This document shows, in pieces, positions 1-5,141 of a stretch of DNA of 6,395 nt. Numbering within the stretch: position 1 is the stretch's first letter; each line of letters opens with the position of its first letter. The stretch is from Pseudomonadales bacterium (lineage in GTDB: Bacteria > Pseudomonadota > Gammaproteobacteria > Pseudomonadales > UBA7239): contig JAGRJA010000255.1 in assembly GCA_020443005.1 (NCBI GenBank), forward strand, positions 1 to 6,395, given 5' to 3'. Under the pieces are notes generated by a model, which was not told the DNA's origin, made no database searches, and saw only the letters and a list, made by a program, of their open reading frames with translations. The translations under genes and the position numbers were made by a program.

Positions 1-79
1 CAACAGGATGGTAATAGGAAATAAACTGAAGCGCGTCCGCAATACTCTCAATAAAATCATCCTGTTTGATGACAGTCAT
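1..79 (-). CDS. fumA: Class I fumarate hydratase, N-terminal fragment (cut by window edge)
   Basis: Only the first 26 codons are in the window. They begin MTVIKQDDFIESIADALQ and continue with FISYYHPV. From memory this closely matches the start of the oxygen-sensitive [4Fe-4S] class I fumarases of Pseudomonas and relatives, which interconvert fumarate and malate in the TCA cycle in the cytoplasm. The iron-sulfur cysteines and catalytic residues lie beyond the edge, so the identification rests on this N-terminus alone. The ATG is supported by a strong AAGGAG Shine-Dalgarno sequence at 86-91, six bases upstream. The gene follows the coiled-coil protein gene on the same strand after a 28-base gap, so readthrough from that gene is possible. 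A CATAAT-like -10 at 107-112 lacks a convincing -35, so a private promoter is uncertain. Confidence 0.8.
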   Translation of the reverse strand, partial: MTVIKQDDFIESIADALQFISYYHPV

Positions 80-85
80 AGTTAA

Positions 86-91
86 CTCCTT
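86..91 (-). promoter_or_regulatory. Ribosome binding site of the fumarase gene
   Basis: The minus strand reads AAGGAG here, a near-perfect anti-Shine-Dalgarno match six bases before the ATG at 77-79. It fixes the start of the truncated fumarase gene and is clearly stronger than the site in front of the neighbouring coiled-coil gene. Confidence 0.75.
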
Positions 92-107
92 CAGTGAAAA
101 TAAAATA

Positions 108-992
108 TTATGGGTAAGAAATCCGGGGTTGCGGGGTATTTGCCGTTGAACCTGCTTCGGTGTTCTGCTTGTTTTTGAGCAATTCTTCACGAAGCGTTTC
201 TATTTCCCGATTGATACTCTTGCGATACACATCAATGCCCTTGATGGCATCATCCGTGTCTGCAAGACCTTTAACCAGTTTCTTTTCAAGACTCTTGTTA
301 AGCTCTTCATATTGTTTAACCGACTGGTTAAGCACATCAAGGCGATCTTTTATCTGCTCTGTATTTTCGCTTACCATCTCTGCCCTGTGCACAGCTTCAT
401 TCGCCAAACCTTCAAGACGGTCAAGCGAGCCTGTCATTTCATGGACTTTTGTCTGGATACCCACGACCTGCTTTTCTTTGTCAAAAAGTTGCTGGTCGTG
501 TTTTTGCAATTTATCCGCTTGCTGCTCTATCTTTTTTTCCAGAGAGGAGAGCGTGGCCACATTTTCTGCAATCGCTTTTTTGTTCCTGTCATAAGAGACA
601 CCCCATAGTTTTCTGATTTCGGAATGCGCTTCTTTAAGTGATTCATCCATAGACTGGATGCGAATGGCCAGACTTTCAGCAGACTCTACAAGATTGCTGT
701 CTGTAGATGACAATCTGTTTTCCAGATAAACAATTCTTTGCACGGCAAGATCGTGAATTTCATTTTGAATCTGCATCTGTTTGTAGAAATAAAAACCCTG
801 TGCGCCCAGTAATGCGAGAAAAAGGAGCAATAGCCACAGCCAGCTCAAATTTTTGCCGCTCACCGCCTTGTCGGAAGTACCAGAAACACCTTGCCGGGAA
901 ATATCGACATCCCTCTTTCTCATGGCAATATCATCCGCATCAAGGACTATCGATGGGATTTCAGGTTGCTCCCTGTCATTACTAACAGTCAT
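108..992 (-). CDS. Membrane-anchored coiled-coil protein of unknown function
   Basis: This 294-residue protein has a polar N-terminal tail of about 48 residues and one strongly hydrophobic segment at about 50-70 (WLWLLLLFLALLGAQGFYFY). A long charged region of about 75-275, rich in Glu, Lys, Gln and Leu, follows and looks like an extended coiled coil. The C-terminus is a short Pro/Ser/Thr-rich tail. Basic residues before the helix suggest an N-in signal anchor with the coiled coil in the periplasm; this is inference. There is no enzyme motif and no cysteine. The tract around EIRKLWGVSYDRN (125-137) interrupts the heptad-like character and may be the most conserved part. The ATG at 990-992 has only a weak upstream GACGAG-like site, but a good promoter (1022-1050) lies just upstream. 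I cannot assign a family. The shape recalls envelope tether or scaffold proteins, but nothing shows a partner. Fumarase follows 28 bases downstream. Confidence 0.8.
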   Translation of the reverse strand: MTVSNDREQPEIPSIVLDADDIAMRKRDVDISRQGVSGTSDKAVSGKNLSWLWLLLLFLALLGAQGFYFYKQMQIQNEIHDLAVQRIVYLENRLSSTDSNLVESAESLAIRIQSMDESLKEAHSEIRKLWGVSYDRNKKAIAENVATLSSLEKKIEQQADKLQKHDQQLFDKEKQVVGIQTKVHEMTGSLDRLEGLANEAVHRAEMVSENTEQIKDRLDVLNQSVKQYEELNKSLEKKLVKGLADTDDAIKGIDVYRKSINREIETLREELLKNKQNTEAGSTANTPQPRISYP

Positions 993-1021
993 GCGATGTT
1001 CTCGTCAAAAAGCAAAATGAT

Positions 1022-1050
1022 ACTATAGAGTCAGGCAGAATACCTGTCCA
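1022..1050 (-). promoter_or_regulatory. Sigma70-like promoter for the coiled-coil gene
   Basis: On the minus strand a -35 box TGGACA (1045-1050, five of six consensus bases) is followed by a 17-base spacer and a -10 box TATAGT (1022-1027, five of six). Transcription would start near 1015, giving a leader of about 20 bases before the ATG at 992. Optimal spacing and two near-consensus boxes make this the best promoter in the window. It probably drives the coiled-coil gene and possibly the fumarase gene behind it. Confidence 0.6.
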
Positions 1051-1087
1051 ATTCCTGCCGAGACGGGTTTTCCGGCGATGAAAATGT

Positions 1088-1093
1088 TACAAT
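1088..1093 (+). promoter_or_regulatory. Possible -10 element for the DUF2970 gene
   Basis: TACAAT at 1088-1093 matches five of six bases of the sigma70 -10 consensus and would start a transcript near 1100, about 25 bases before the ATG at 1125. No acceptable -35 lies 16-18 bases upstream (the region reads gggttt), so this is only a candidate. Confidence 0.25.
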
Positions 1094-1124
1094 ACCGTTG
1101 CTTCTTTTCAGTCAGGTAGCACTT

Positions 1125-1358
1125 ATGAAAGACAATAATCAGCCTAAACAGCCACAAAAAAAACCCGGCTTTCTTCAGGTTCTTGGCAGTGTCTTGGCGG
1201 CCATTTTTGGCGTTCAAAGCGCAAAAAACAGGGAGAGAGACTTTACCCAAGGCAACTTCAAGGATTACATCGCGGTGTATGTCGTCATTGTTGTGTTTAT
1301 TGTGATTGGAATGATTACACTCGTGCGCATGGTACTTTCCCAAACAGGCGCCTACTGA
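1125..1358 (+). CDS. DUF2970 family small membrane protein
   Basis: This is a 77-residue protein with a basic Pro/Gln/Lys-rich N-terminus, an amphipathic stretch with the signature-like VLAAIFGVQSAKNRERDF (23-40), and one hydrophobic helix at about 48-71 (YIAVYVVIVVFIVIGMITLV). The GVQSxKNRxRDF pattern is what I associate with DUF2970, a family of unknown function often found in proteobacterial cytochrome oxidase clusters. I chose the ATG at 1125 over an upstream in-frame TTG at 1098. It has AGG at 1114-1116 at suitable spacing, and the extra residues MLLFSQVAL resemble nothing in the family. The gene runs opposite to the oxidase genes and stops two bases before the stop codon of ctaB. A role in oxidase assembly or stability is plausible by association only. 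Confidence 0.82.
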   Translation: MKDNNQPKQPQKKPGFLQVLGSVLAAIFGVQSAKNRERDFTQGNFKDYIAVYVVIVVFIVIGMITLVRMVLSQTGAY

Positions 1359-1360
1359 GC

Positions 1361-2260
1361 TCATACCAGATAAATAAGAAAATAATGGTCTACCAGCAAG
1401 GCAATAAACAACAAAAAGAGATAGGTTATAGAAAAGCCGAAGGTTTTCATCGGGGTAGATGACTCCGGGAAATATTTCAGCTTGATTGCATAAGCCATAA
1501 AAACAAAACCAAGGATCAAAGCACTGACCAGATAAATCAAACCCGACATTCTGATCAGAAAAGGTATCAAGGCTGTAATAAATAATAGAATCGTGTAGTA
1601 GAGAATATTGGTTTTTGTAAAATCAATACCATGGGTGACTGGCAGCATGGGTATTTCGGCTTTTGCATAATCATCTCTTCGGTGTATGGCCAATGCCCAG
1701 AAATGGGGTGGCGTCCAAATAAAAATGATCAACACCAATGCAAATGCTTCCGGATCAATACTATTGGTTACCGATGTCCAGCCCAAAAGGGGAGGAATAG
1801 CACCGGCCAAACCGCCAATAACAATATTCTGTGGGGTAGCGCGTTTCAGGTACAAGGTATAAATAATCGCGTAACCAATAACCCCAAGAAAGGTCAAAAC
1901 AGCAGTAATACGATTCACAAAAAAATCAAGAATCGTCAATGAACTGGCTGTAAGAACAACAGCAAAGAGCAAAGCAGGCAACGGCTTGATTTTACCACTG
2001 GCCACTGGCCTGTTATGGGTTCTGGCCATGAGCATGTCAATTCGCTGGTCAACAACATGATTCACTACAGCAGAAGCCCCCATCGCAAGAGACAAGCCGA
2101 CACTTGCATAGATAAGAATATCAATTGGCACCATACCGGCAGGATTGGTAGCAAGAAACATACCCGCAATAGCTGTTACCATCAGAAGCAGAACGACTTT
2201 GGGCTTGGTTAACTCAAGATAATCCTGCCATCCTGCTGTTTTGGAGCTGCTGTCTGTCAC
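1361..2260 (-). CDS. cyoE/ctaB: Protoheme IX farnesyltransferase (heme O synthase)
   Basis: This integral membrane UbiA-type prenyltransferase adds a farnesyl group from farnesyl diphosphate to heme B, making heme O, the precursor of heme A for the oxidase. Its 299 residues match the family length. The first Asp-rich motif is at 67-85 (NHVVDQRIDMLMARTHNRP, with N67, D71 and D75). The loop YLKRATPQNIVIGG is at 137-150. The second conserved block is at 182-208 (WTPPHFWALAIHRRDDY, then IPMLPV), with H186 and H193. The remainder is a run of hydrophobic helices. Translation starts at a GTG (2258-2260), supported by GGAG at 2268-2271 seven bases upstream. The gene begins 12 bases after the CxxxC gene and is probably co-transcribed with it. 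The usual heme A synthase gene is not beside it. Its end faces the DUF2970 gene two bases away with no visible terminator. Confidence 0.96.
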   Translation of the reverse strand: MTDSSSKTAGWQDYLELTKPKVVLLLMVTAIAGMFLATNPAGMVPIDILIYASVGLSLAMGASAVVNHVVDQRIDMLMARTHNRPVASGKIKPLPALLFAVVLTASSLTILDFFVNRITAVLTFLGVIGYAIIYTLYLKRATPQNIVIGGLAGAIPPLLGWTSVTNSIDPEAFALVLIIFIWTPPHFWALAIHRRDDYAKAEIPMLPVTHGIDFTKTNILYYTILLFITALIPFLIRMSGLIYLVSALILGFVFMAYAIKLKYFPESSTPMKTFGFSITYLFLLFIALLVDHYFLIYLV

Positions 2261-2267
2261 CTGTGAA

Positions 2268-2271
2268 CTCC
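2268..2271 (-). promoter_or_regulatory. Ribosome binding site that decides the GTG start of ctaB
   Basis: The minus strand reads GCGGAGTTCACAG followed by GTG. The GGAG core is seven bases before the GTG and lies in the short gap after the upstream stop codon (TAG, 2273-2275). This supports GTG initiation, probably coupled to termination of the preceding gene. Confidence 0.65.
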
Positions 2272-2272
2272 G

Positions 2273-2920
2273 CTATTTTTTCAACTCGCCCTTAAGGGTC
2301 GTTTTGAGGTCTTTTCGTATATCCTTGGCTTTCATGATTGACTCCTGCTCATCGGCATAGGAATCATAACGCATAAAAATATAACCATCGGGGCTCATCA
2401 GGAAAATATACCCCGCATCCACAATATTTTCTTCAGGAATGGATTGAGCAAAGGCCCGAACAATATCCCCACCATCAGCATAAAAAACCATCAGGGATGG
2501 AAACTGATATTCAAGCAAGCTCAGTAACTCGGATGAGTTGCCTTCCCCCGACATCACAACCATGGACTCCACCCGTCCGACATCCCTATCGAGGGATTGT
2601 GGCACCTGACGAAGTGTGAACAACGCATTTTTACAGGCCTCACCACAAATCGATGGCATCAAGTAGACAAGCTTCCATTTATCCGATAACGCTGATTGCT
2701 GCACTTCAAAGCCCTGCAGGCTTTTAAGATTCAGCTCAGCAAAACTGACATAGGGCTCTATAAAGGTACCCTTGTTTGACTTTTTCATTGTTTCAGGTGG
2801 CATAACGAATGGAAGAATGAAAAAAGGCAAAACGAAAACAGCCACTATCAGTAGGAAACTCCAATTCAAGCGTTTTGAAGTGTTTTTCTGCGCCTTTTCA
2901 TCGACGACGGGATCAATCAT
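2273..2920 (-). CDS. Membrane-anchored thioredoxin-like CxxxC protein of the oxidase cluster
   Basis: This 215-residue protein has one N-terminal membrane helix at about 20-40 (WSFLLIVAVFVLPFFILPFV) and a periplasmic domain. That domain carries a CxxxC motif, ICGEACKNAL (C92, C96), after a beta-strand-like KWKLVYLMPS. Near the C-terminus, IFLMSPDGYIFMRY (172-185) resembles the "LxDPxG" strand pair of SCO and thioredoxin-fold proteins. It matches, as I recall, the hypothetical protein found between SURF1 and COX15 in Pseudomonas oxidase clusters. SCO proteins bind copper through CxxxC plus a distal His just before the LxDPxG strand. Here that place reads VDAGYIFLMSP with no His, so it may be a thiol-disulfide or reductase partner rather than a copper carrier; this is inference. 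Its ATG overlaps the end of the SURF1 gene by eight bases, so translation is likely coupled. Confidence 0.82.
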   Translation of the reverse strand: MIDPVVDEKAQKNTSKRLNWSFLLIVAVFVLPFFILPFVMPPETMKKSNKGTFIEPYVSFAELNLKSLQGFEVQQSALSDKWKLVYLMPSICGEACKNALFTLRQVPQSLDRDVGRVESMVVMSGEGNSSELLSLLEYQFPSLMVFYADGGDIVRAFAQSIPEENIVDAGYIFLMSPDGYIFMRYDSYADEQESIMKAKDIRKDLKTTLKGELKK

Positions 2921-3671
2921 CTGAGCTGCCTGAAATACGAAAACTGAAAACCAAATACATTATGCCAAGGACAAACGCCATACCAAACCACTGCACCGCG
3001 TAGCCAAAGCTTTTTTCGGGCCCCATAACAATCATCACCCACTCTTTAGGAAGCGGTTCAGCCTGCTCCGTTCTAACTTCACTCGCGGCCCGAATTACAA
3101 AGGGCGCCAATTCTACACCAAGAGCTTCACCGATGTTGAATAAATCAATGCGCTGCACCAAAAGTGGCCATTTCACCTGAGAGAAATCATCTTCCTCAAG
3201 AATGAAGTTTTTTTTATCCGGGAAATAAATACGACCATTGAGCAGGATATCCATTTCAGTAGAAGCAGGAGAAACAGGCAAGTTTTGACGGTCAGCTCCC
3301 AAAGGCATCCACCCTCTGTCAACCAGAAAGGTTCTTCCGTCATGCAACTGGAATGGGGTGAGAACATCCAAACCGGCAACGCCACCCTTCACCTGATTAT
3401 CGAGATAGACATCCCGTCCGACCAAAAAGTGACCAGTTCCACTTACAGGAAAATGCTGGAGATCGCTATTAATAGCCCCCCCCTCTTCCAGCGATAGCGG
3501 CGCCGAATGCTCACCTTCAAGATATTTGTTTTGCAGAATGGTTTTATATTCAGCCCTCTCCAACTGCCAAAACCCCAACCTGCAAAATAAAACAATAAAA
3601 AAAAGACTGGATAATGTCGGGATCAAAGAAAAAGTGAAGAACAAACGGCCTACCGGAATCCTTTTTTTCAT
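2913..3671 (-). CDS. surf1: SURF1 family cytochrome oxidase assembly protein
   Basis: SURF1 (Shy1 in yeast) is an inner-membrane protein that helps insert heme A into subunit I of aa3 oxidases. The 252 residues show the family layout of two helices around a large periplasmic domain. The N-terminal helix is at about 11-29, followed at once by the signature RLGFWQLERAEYK (31-43). The C-terminal helix is at 224-244, opening with the family-typical YAVQWFGMA. The central domain includes VYLDNQVKGGVAGLDVLTPF and FLVDRGWMPLG, also typical. The ATG at 3669-3671 is backed by GGAG at 3678-3681, six bases upstream. Codons 2-4 form a run of seven A in the mRNA. It heads a tight unit with the CxxxC gene (8-base overlap) and ctaB, separated from the structural genes by a plus-strand gene and a terminator, so it probably has its own promoter in 3672-3763. 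Confidence 0.94.
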   Translation of the reverse strand: MKKRIPVGRLFFTFSLIPTLSSLFFIVLFCRLGFWQLERAEYKTILQNKYLEGEHSAPLSLEEGGAINSDLQHFPVSGTGHFLVGRDVYLDNQVKGGVAGLDVLTPFQLHDGRTFLVDRGWMPLGADRQNLPVSPASTEMDILLNGRIYFPDKKNFILEEDDFSQVKWPLLVQRIDLFNIGEALGVELAPFVIRAASEVRTEQAEPLPKEWVMIVMGPEKSFGYAVQWFGMAFVLGIMYLVFSFRISGSSDD

Positions 3672-3702
3672 AACAAGCTCCGCTTAATCGCCAACATTCT
3701 AC

Positions 3703-3744
3703 CATCGAGTATAGGACTGAATAGCTTTATAATAAGGCTCGATG
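3703..3744. repeat. 7-bp inverted repeat CATCGAG...CTCGATG around the divergent promoters
   Basis: CATCGAG at 3703-3709 is perfectly repeated in inverted orientation as CTCGATG at 3738-3744, with 28 bases between the arms. The left arm overlaps the plus-strand -35 region and the minus-strand -10 candidate; the right arm covers the predicted plus-strand start site. The spacing would suit two half-sites of a regulator, but a 7-bp match in a region this size can arise by chance. Confidence 0.35.
3705..3733 (+). promoter_or_regulatory. Promoter candidate for the DUF2909 gene
   Basis: A perfect -10 box TATAAT at 3728-3733 lies 17 bases after a weak -35-like TCGAGT (3705-3710, three of six consensus bases). 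The predicted start near 3740 leaves a leader of about 24 bases before the ATG at 3764. The weak -35 suggests modest or activator-dependent use. Confidence 0.45.
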
Positions 3745-3763
3745 ATAAAACTGAAGCAAAAAC

Positions 3764-4087
3764 ATGATATTCAAAGCTATCGTTATTCTTTTTTTACTCT
3801 CGATAACATACAACCTGTTTCGAGGTCTTTACTTTCTAGTCAACAGCGAAGGCACATCAAAAGACACTGCCAGATCTTTAAGCTGGCGTATTGGCCTGTC
3901 ACTAATACTTTTTCTGATTCTTATCACATTGAAATTATTGGGCGTTGTGGAACCCCACACCTTGCAGGAAGGTCTGTTAAAATCACAAGAAAAACAACAA
4001 CATAAAGCGACAGATGATGCGGCAAAAAGTCTTGAGGAAATCGAAAAATCAGTTTCACCGGATGGAAGAGTTAGAGTAAAACCTTGA
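3764..4087 (+). CDS. DUF2909-type twin transmembrane protein with C-terminal extension
   Basis: This 107-residue protein has two hydrophobic helices, at about 2-25 (IFKAIVILFLLSITYNLFRG) and about 42-62 (RIGLSLILFLILITLKLLGV). They are joined by a short polar loop with SEGTSKDTARSLSWR. This matches the small "twin transmembrane protein" (DUF2909) often found between subunit III and SURF1 genes in gamma- and betaproteobacteria; its function is unknown. Family members as I recall them are about 65-75 residues and end soon after helix 2. This one continues with a charged tail of about 44 residues (64-107, with QEKQQHKATDDAAKSLEEIE and a basic GRVRVKP end). The ATG at 3764 has only a weak GAAG (3753-3756) upstream. 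The gene runs against both flanking oxidase units and ends at the shared terminator. An oxidase-linked role is inferred from position. Confidence 0.78.
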   Translation: MIFKAIVILFLLSITYNLFRGLYFLVNSEGTSKDTARSLSWRIGLSLILFLILITLKLLGVVEPHTLQEGLLKSQEKQQHKATDDAAKSLEEIEKSVSPDGRVRVKP

Positions 4088-4151
4088 GATTGATGTTATA
4101 AAAACAAACAATTACCAACTCTATACCTTTCTCCAAAAACATCTTTTAATG

Positions 4152-4179
4152 AAAAAAAGCGCCAAAAGGCGCTTTTTTT
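4152..4179. terminator. Bidirectional Rho-independent terminator
   Basis: A perfect 12-bp inverted repeat (arms 4152-4163 and 4168-4179) reads A7-GCGCC, an AAAA loop, then GGCGC-T7. The GC-rich stem is flanked by A on one side and T on the other, so it makes a hairpin plus U-tract in both directions. It lies between the convergent ends of the DUF2909 gene (stop at 4087) and ctaE (stop at 4195) and should terminate both. It therefore ends the ctaD-ctaG-ctaE transcript before SURF1. The rest of 4088-4194 shows nothing else. Confidence 0.9.
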
Positions 4180-4194
4180 ATTGCCTTAACTTGC

Positions 4195-5088
4195 TTACAA
4201 CCAGTAAACAAAGATAAAGAGAAATACCCAGACAACATCCACAAAGTGCCAATACCAGGCTGCCGCTTCAAAAGCAAAGTGATTGTCCGGTGTAAGGTGC
4301 CCTTTAATACTGCGAATCAACATAATCAGCAACATTGTTGCGCCCATCGTCACATGGAAACCATGAAACCCGGTTAACAGGAAGAAGGTAGAGCCATAAA
4401 TACCTGATTCAAGCGTCAACCCCAGTTCAGCGTAGGCATGATGATATTCCAAAGCCTGAAGGCCAAGAAATATAAAGCCGAGTGCCACGGTGAGGAATAA
4501 CCAGATGATCTGCTTGCTGCGATGCCCCGCAACCAACGCGTGATGAGCCAGGGTACAAAAAACCGAGCTGGTCAGCAGTATAGCGGTATTAATGGCGGGC
4601 AAACCCCACGCTCCCATGGCTTCGGTTGTACGGCCATCCGGCGTTTTCAACAATGGCCACTCACCCACAAAACCGGGATGCAATATTTCATTTGTCAACA
4701 AGCCTTTGCCTTCACCACCTAACCAGGGCACAACGAAAATACGCGCATAAAACAGGGCGCCAAAAAAGGCGGCAAAAAACATGACCTCAGAAAAGATAAA
4801 CCACATCATTCCCATGCGGTAAGATGTATCCATCTGGACACTGTTCATGTTCGCCAGGCTTTCTTTGATAGTATCTCTCCACCAAAGGGTAAGGATCAGA
4901 AAAAGACCGCCCAGACCAATGGCAAGCAGCAAACCACCAGGCAAAGTCCCCTGATTGTTAACTATGGGAGAGCCACTGCTCTGCTGGACGAAATTGGCTG
5001 CTCCAACGGCTAGAAATAACAGCGAACATGACGCAAGAATTGGCCATTTACTGTCGTGAGGAACATAGTAGCTTGTCGCTTTAGACAT
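4195..5088 (-). CDS. ctaE (coxC): Cytochrome c oxidase subunit III
   Basis: Subunit III is the seven-helix core subunit of aa3 oxidase that stabilises subunit I and supports proton uptake; it carries no redox centre. The 297 residues include family hallmarks: WFIFSEVMFFAAFFGALFYAR (96-116, with E101), HHALVAGHR (182-190), LEYHHAY (213-219), the GFHGFHVTMG block (240-249) and the terminal FEAAAWYWHFVDVVWVFLF followed by a YWL end. Length is normal for proteobacteria. The ATG at 5086-5088 is preceded by GGAGAAG (5093-5099, with GGAG seven bases from the start). It lies 53 bases after ctaG on the same strand and ends just before the bidirectional terminator, so it is probably the last gene of the structural operon. 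Confidence 0.98.
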   Translation of the reverse strand: MSKATSYYVPHDSKWPILASCSLLFLAVGAANFVQQSSGSPIVNNQGTLPGGLLLAIGLGGLFLILTLWWRDTIKESLANMNSVQMDTSYRMGMMWFIFSEVMFFAAFFGALFYARIFVVPWLGGEGKGLLTNEILHPGFVGEWPLLKTPDGRTTEAMGAWGLPAINTAILLTSSVFCTLAHHALVAGHRSKQIIWLFLTVALGFIFLGLQALEYHHAYAELGLTLESGIYGSTFFLLTGFHGFHVTMGATMLLIMLIRSIKGHLTPDNHFAFEAAAWYWHFVDVVWVFLFIFVYWL

Positions 5089-5141
5089 CGAACTTCTCCA
5101 CTATCAAAAAATTGTTTTATGCCGCCAAACCGAATTCCGTC

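Larger units (their letters stand above)
993..1124. other. Divergent intergenic region between the coiled-coil gene and the DUF2970 gene
   Basis: This 132-base non-coding stretch separates two genes transcribed away from each other. It holds a good minus-strand promoter and a weak plus-strand -10 candidate. There is also a small CAGG...CCTG symmetry (1032-1035 and 1043-1046) inside the minus promoter spacer, too short to call an operator. No terminator or RNA gene is visible. Confidence 0.6.
3672..3763. other. Divergent regulatory region between SURF1 and the DUF2909 gene
   Basis: This 92-base stretch must hold the start sites of both divergent units. The plus strand has a perfect TATAAT (3728-3733). 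The minus strand has a TATACT -10 candidate (3708-3713) that would start transcription near 3701, about 30 bases before the SURF1 ATG, but its -35 is poor. The two candidates overlap, so the promoters may compete. A 7-bp inverted repeat (3703-3709 and 3738-3744) brackets the TATAAT. Confidence 0.45.

Noticed and set aside
160..594. A 144-residue plus-strand open frame rich in Ser, Leu, Phe and Cys
   Set aside because: It is the antisense reading of the coiled-coil gene. The Ser/Leu/Phe/Cys bias is what antisense of Glu/Lys/Gln/Leu-rich codons gives. No ribosome site or family resemblance supports it.
1098..1124. Upstream TTG start for the DUF2970 protein
   Set aside because: It would add MLLFSQVAL to a family that begins with a polar basic tail, and it lies almost at the predicted transcription start. 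The ATG at 1125 has AGG at proper spacing.
1023..1364. A 113-residue open frame on the minus strand across the DUF2970 gene
   Set aside because: It lies opposite a recognised family protein, has a His/Asn-rich low-complexity start, no family resemblance, and would overlap the promoter and leader of the coiled-coil gene. It is a shadow frame.
3173..3385. A 70-residue open frame inside SURF1 on the same strand
   Set aside because: It overlaps the middle of a confidently identified gene in another frame and shows no ribosome site or recognisable domain.
3662..3668. Run of seven A in codons 2-4 of SURF1 as a programmed slippage site
   Set aside because: The frame is intact, AAA-rich starts are common in moderate-GC bacteria, and there is no accompanying stimulatory structure or conserved alternative frame.
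5089..5141. A possible small gene between ctaG and ctaE, where DUF2970 sits in some relatives
   Set aside because: Only 53 bases are available; they hold the ctaE ribosome site and no credible open frame or remnant of a DUF2970 gene.
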